NCBI GenBank assembly: GCA_004558865.1
Contig: SFCY01000125.1
Coordinates: 1-6,628, forward strand
Source: Bacteroidales bacterium
Lineage (GTDB): Bacteria; Bacteroidota; Bacteroidia; Bacteroidales; Bacteroidaceae
Reading direction: 5' to 3'
DNA: 6,628 bases
Positions 6,261 to 6,628 of this stretch are shown here, one piece after another. The notes below the pieces were generated by a model. It searched no databases. It saw nothing but the letters and a program-made list of their open reading frames with translations, and was not told the origin of the DNA. The number at the start of each line of letters is the position of its first letter. The stretch's first letter is position 1. A program made the translations under genes and the position numbers.

Positions 6261-6388
6261 CCCTTGCTGCGATGCAAGGGCTGCGCCTATTGTTTCTTCT
6301 CCGGGACCGGCTTGCTCCGAAGCAAGCTTCGGCAAGCCGGCCGCGGAGAAGAAACAGCCTTCGTGCCTCAGGCTTGCATCACAGCAAG
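6261..6388. repeat. Nested foldback element of about 128 nt
   Basis: Three nested complementary pairs share one centre. The inner CGAAGC/GCTTCG is at 6318-6323/6326-6331. The middle 25-nt arms are 6291-6315 and 6332-6356, with two mismatches. The outer 16-nt arms are 6263-6278 and 6373-6388, 15 of 16 paired. The outer arms can also fold locally: CCCTTGC (6261-6267)/GCAAGGG (6274-6280) and CTTGC (6373-6377)/GCAAG (6384-6388). On the minus strand the first local hairpin is followed by TTTT (complement of 6257-6260), so it could act as a weak terminator for a convergent gene. No coding gene is credible within it. Confidence 0.85.
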
Positions 6389-6424
6389 AAAAACCTTGAA
6401 AACAGGCGTGATTGCTATCTGCAT

Positions 6425-6512
6425 TGTGTGACAGCTGACGCATAACTGCGTGACGGTTGTCCCATAACAGTGTGACAGTTGTCCCACAACAACGTGACAA
6501 CTGCCACAAATG
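6425..6512. repeat. Four imperfect 22-bp tandem repeats
   Basis: Units lie at 6425-6446, 6447-6468, 6469-6490 and 6491-6512. Units 2 and 3 are closest, sharing GTGAC.GTTGTCCCA.AAC; unit 1 has a diverged middle and unit 4 is the most decayed. The invariant core is GTGAC at a fixed place in every unit. The period is not a multiple of three, so the repeat does not code a regular peptide repeat. The 22-bp spacing, about two helical turns, would place the GTGAC cores on one face of the DNA. Confidence 0.85.
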
Positions 6513-6545
6513 TTGGATAGCCGATATGTTTGTAGTTTAACGTTT

Positions 6546-6628
6546 TTGGTTGACTACTTTAAGCCTTATTTTTAATGTTGGTTGACCCGGTTAAACATTA
6601 CTTTTATATTTGGTTGATACATGTGCGG
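6546..6628. repeat. Decayed 32-bp tandem repeat marked by TTGGTTGA
   Basis: TTGGTTGA occurs at 6546-6553, 6578-6585 and 6610-6617, exactly 32 bp apart each time. The first two full units match at about 22 of 32 positions, including a shared TTAA and T-rich second half. A weaker TTGGATAG at 6513-6520 may be an older copy. The third unit runs off the right edge. Confidence 0.65.
6582..6612 (+). promoter_or_regulatory. Possible promoter pointing out of the right edge
   Basis: TATATTTG (6605-6612) fits the Bacteroidetes -7 consensus TAnnTTTG, and TTGA (6582-6585) lies about 20 bases upstream where the -33 TTTG element belongs. Both boxes overlap the 32-bp repeat, so each could also be a by-product of the TTGGTTGA unit. 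The gene it would serve is outside the window. Confidence 0.35.

Noticed and set aside
6237..6509. 90-codon minus-strand frame across the intergenic repeats
   Set aside because: It is made almost entirely of the 22-bp tandem repeat and the foldback, whose periods are not multiples of three. The peptide looks like translated repeat DNA and no start signal is evident.
6425..6628. CRISPR array
   Set aside because: The 22-bp units are head to tail without spacers, and the 32-bp series shares only about 8-9 strongly conserved bases per unit; no cas gene is visible.

Overview
The window looks like part of a surface-polysaccharide (capsule, O-antigen or exopolysaccharide) biosynthesis locus from a member of the Bacteroidales, most likely Prevotella-like. 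The reasons are: (i) a clear Bacteroidetes-type -7 promoter box (TATCTTTG, 1125-1132) and no Shine-Dalgarno-like sequences at the starts; (ii) the gene set itself, which is a sugar-transfer-associated ATP-grasp enzyme, a DegT-family sugar aminotransferase, a membrane-bound UDP-HexNAc 4,6-dehydratase (FlaA1/WbpM/PglF type) and a polysaccharide-cluster nucleotidyltransferase; (iii) a remnant of the Rpn/PD-(D/E)XK 'transposase' family common in these genomes. Assignment to a genus is inference.

Layout, all genes on the + strand. 1-50: probable tail of an upstream gene. 59-1025: an ATP-grasp gene split by a +1 frameshift inside a run of nine G (458-466), exactly at its glycine-rich ATP-binding loop. 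1026-1161: an AT-rich intergenic gap with a strong promoter box. 1162-1556: a decayed Rpn-family gene with a frameshifting deletion near its start, a lost catalytic core and a 21-bp heptad-coding tandem repeat. 1563-2975: PLP aminotransferase. 2983-3056: a 74-nt near-perfect hairpin. 3074-4990: the dehydratase. 5006-6136: the nucleotidyltransferase. 6137-6628: no protein gene that I can support; instead several layers of repeat structure, namely a 10-bp hairpin, a nested foldback of about 128 nt, four 22-bp tandem repeats, a decayed 32-bp tandem repeat and a possible promoter pointing out of the right edge.

How the genes work together: the 4,6-dehydratase converts a UDP-N-acetylhexosamine to its 4-keto-6-deoxy form, and the adjacent aminotransferase would add the 4-amino group. 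This gives a UDP-4-amino-4,6-dideoxy-HexNAc, the precursor of bacillosamine (PglF/PglE route) or AATGal (the route that uses WcfR in Bacteroides fragilis). Such sugars often start lipid-linked glycans. The ATP-grasp protein and the nucleotidyltransferase belong to families recurrent in such clusters but without a settled reaction. The left gene is visibly AT-richer than genes from about 1190 rightward, so the Rpn remnant sits on a composition boundary.

Most notable points: a G-tract that could act as an ON/OFF switch (or is a sequencing error), a dead mobile-type gene whose promoter may now drive the sugar-nucleotide genes, and a dense set of foldbacks and tandem repeats between and after the genes. 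I did not find convincing evidence of a wholly new defence or mobile system here.
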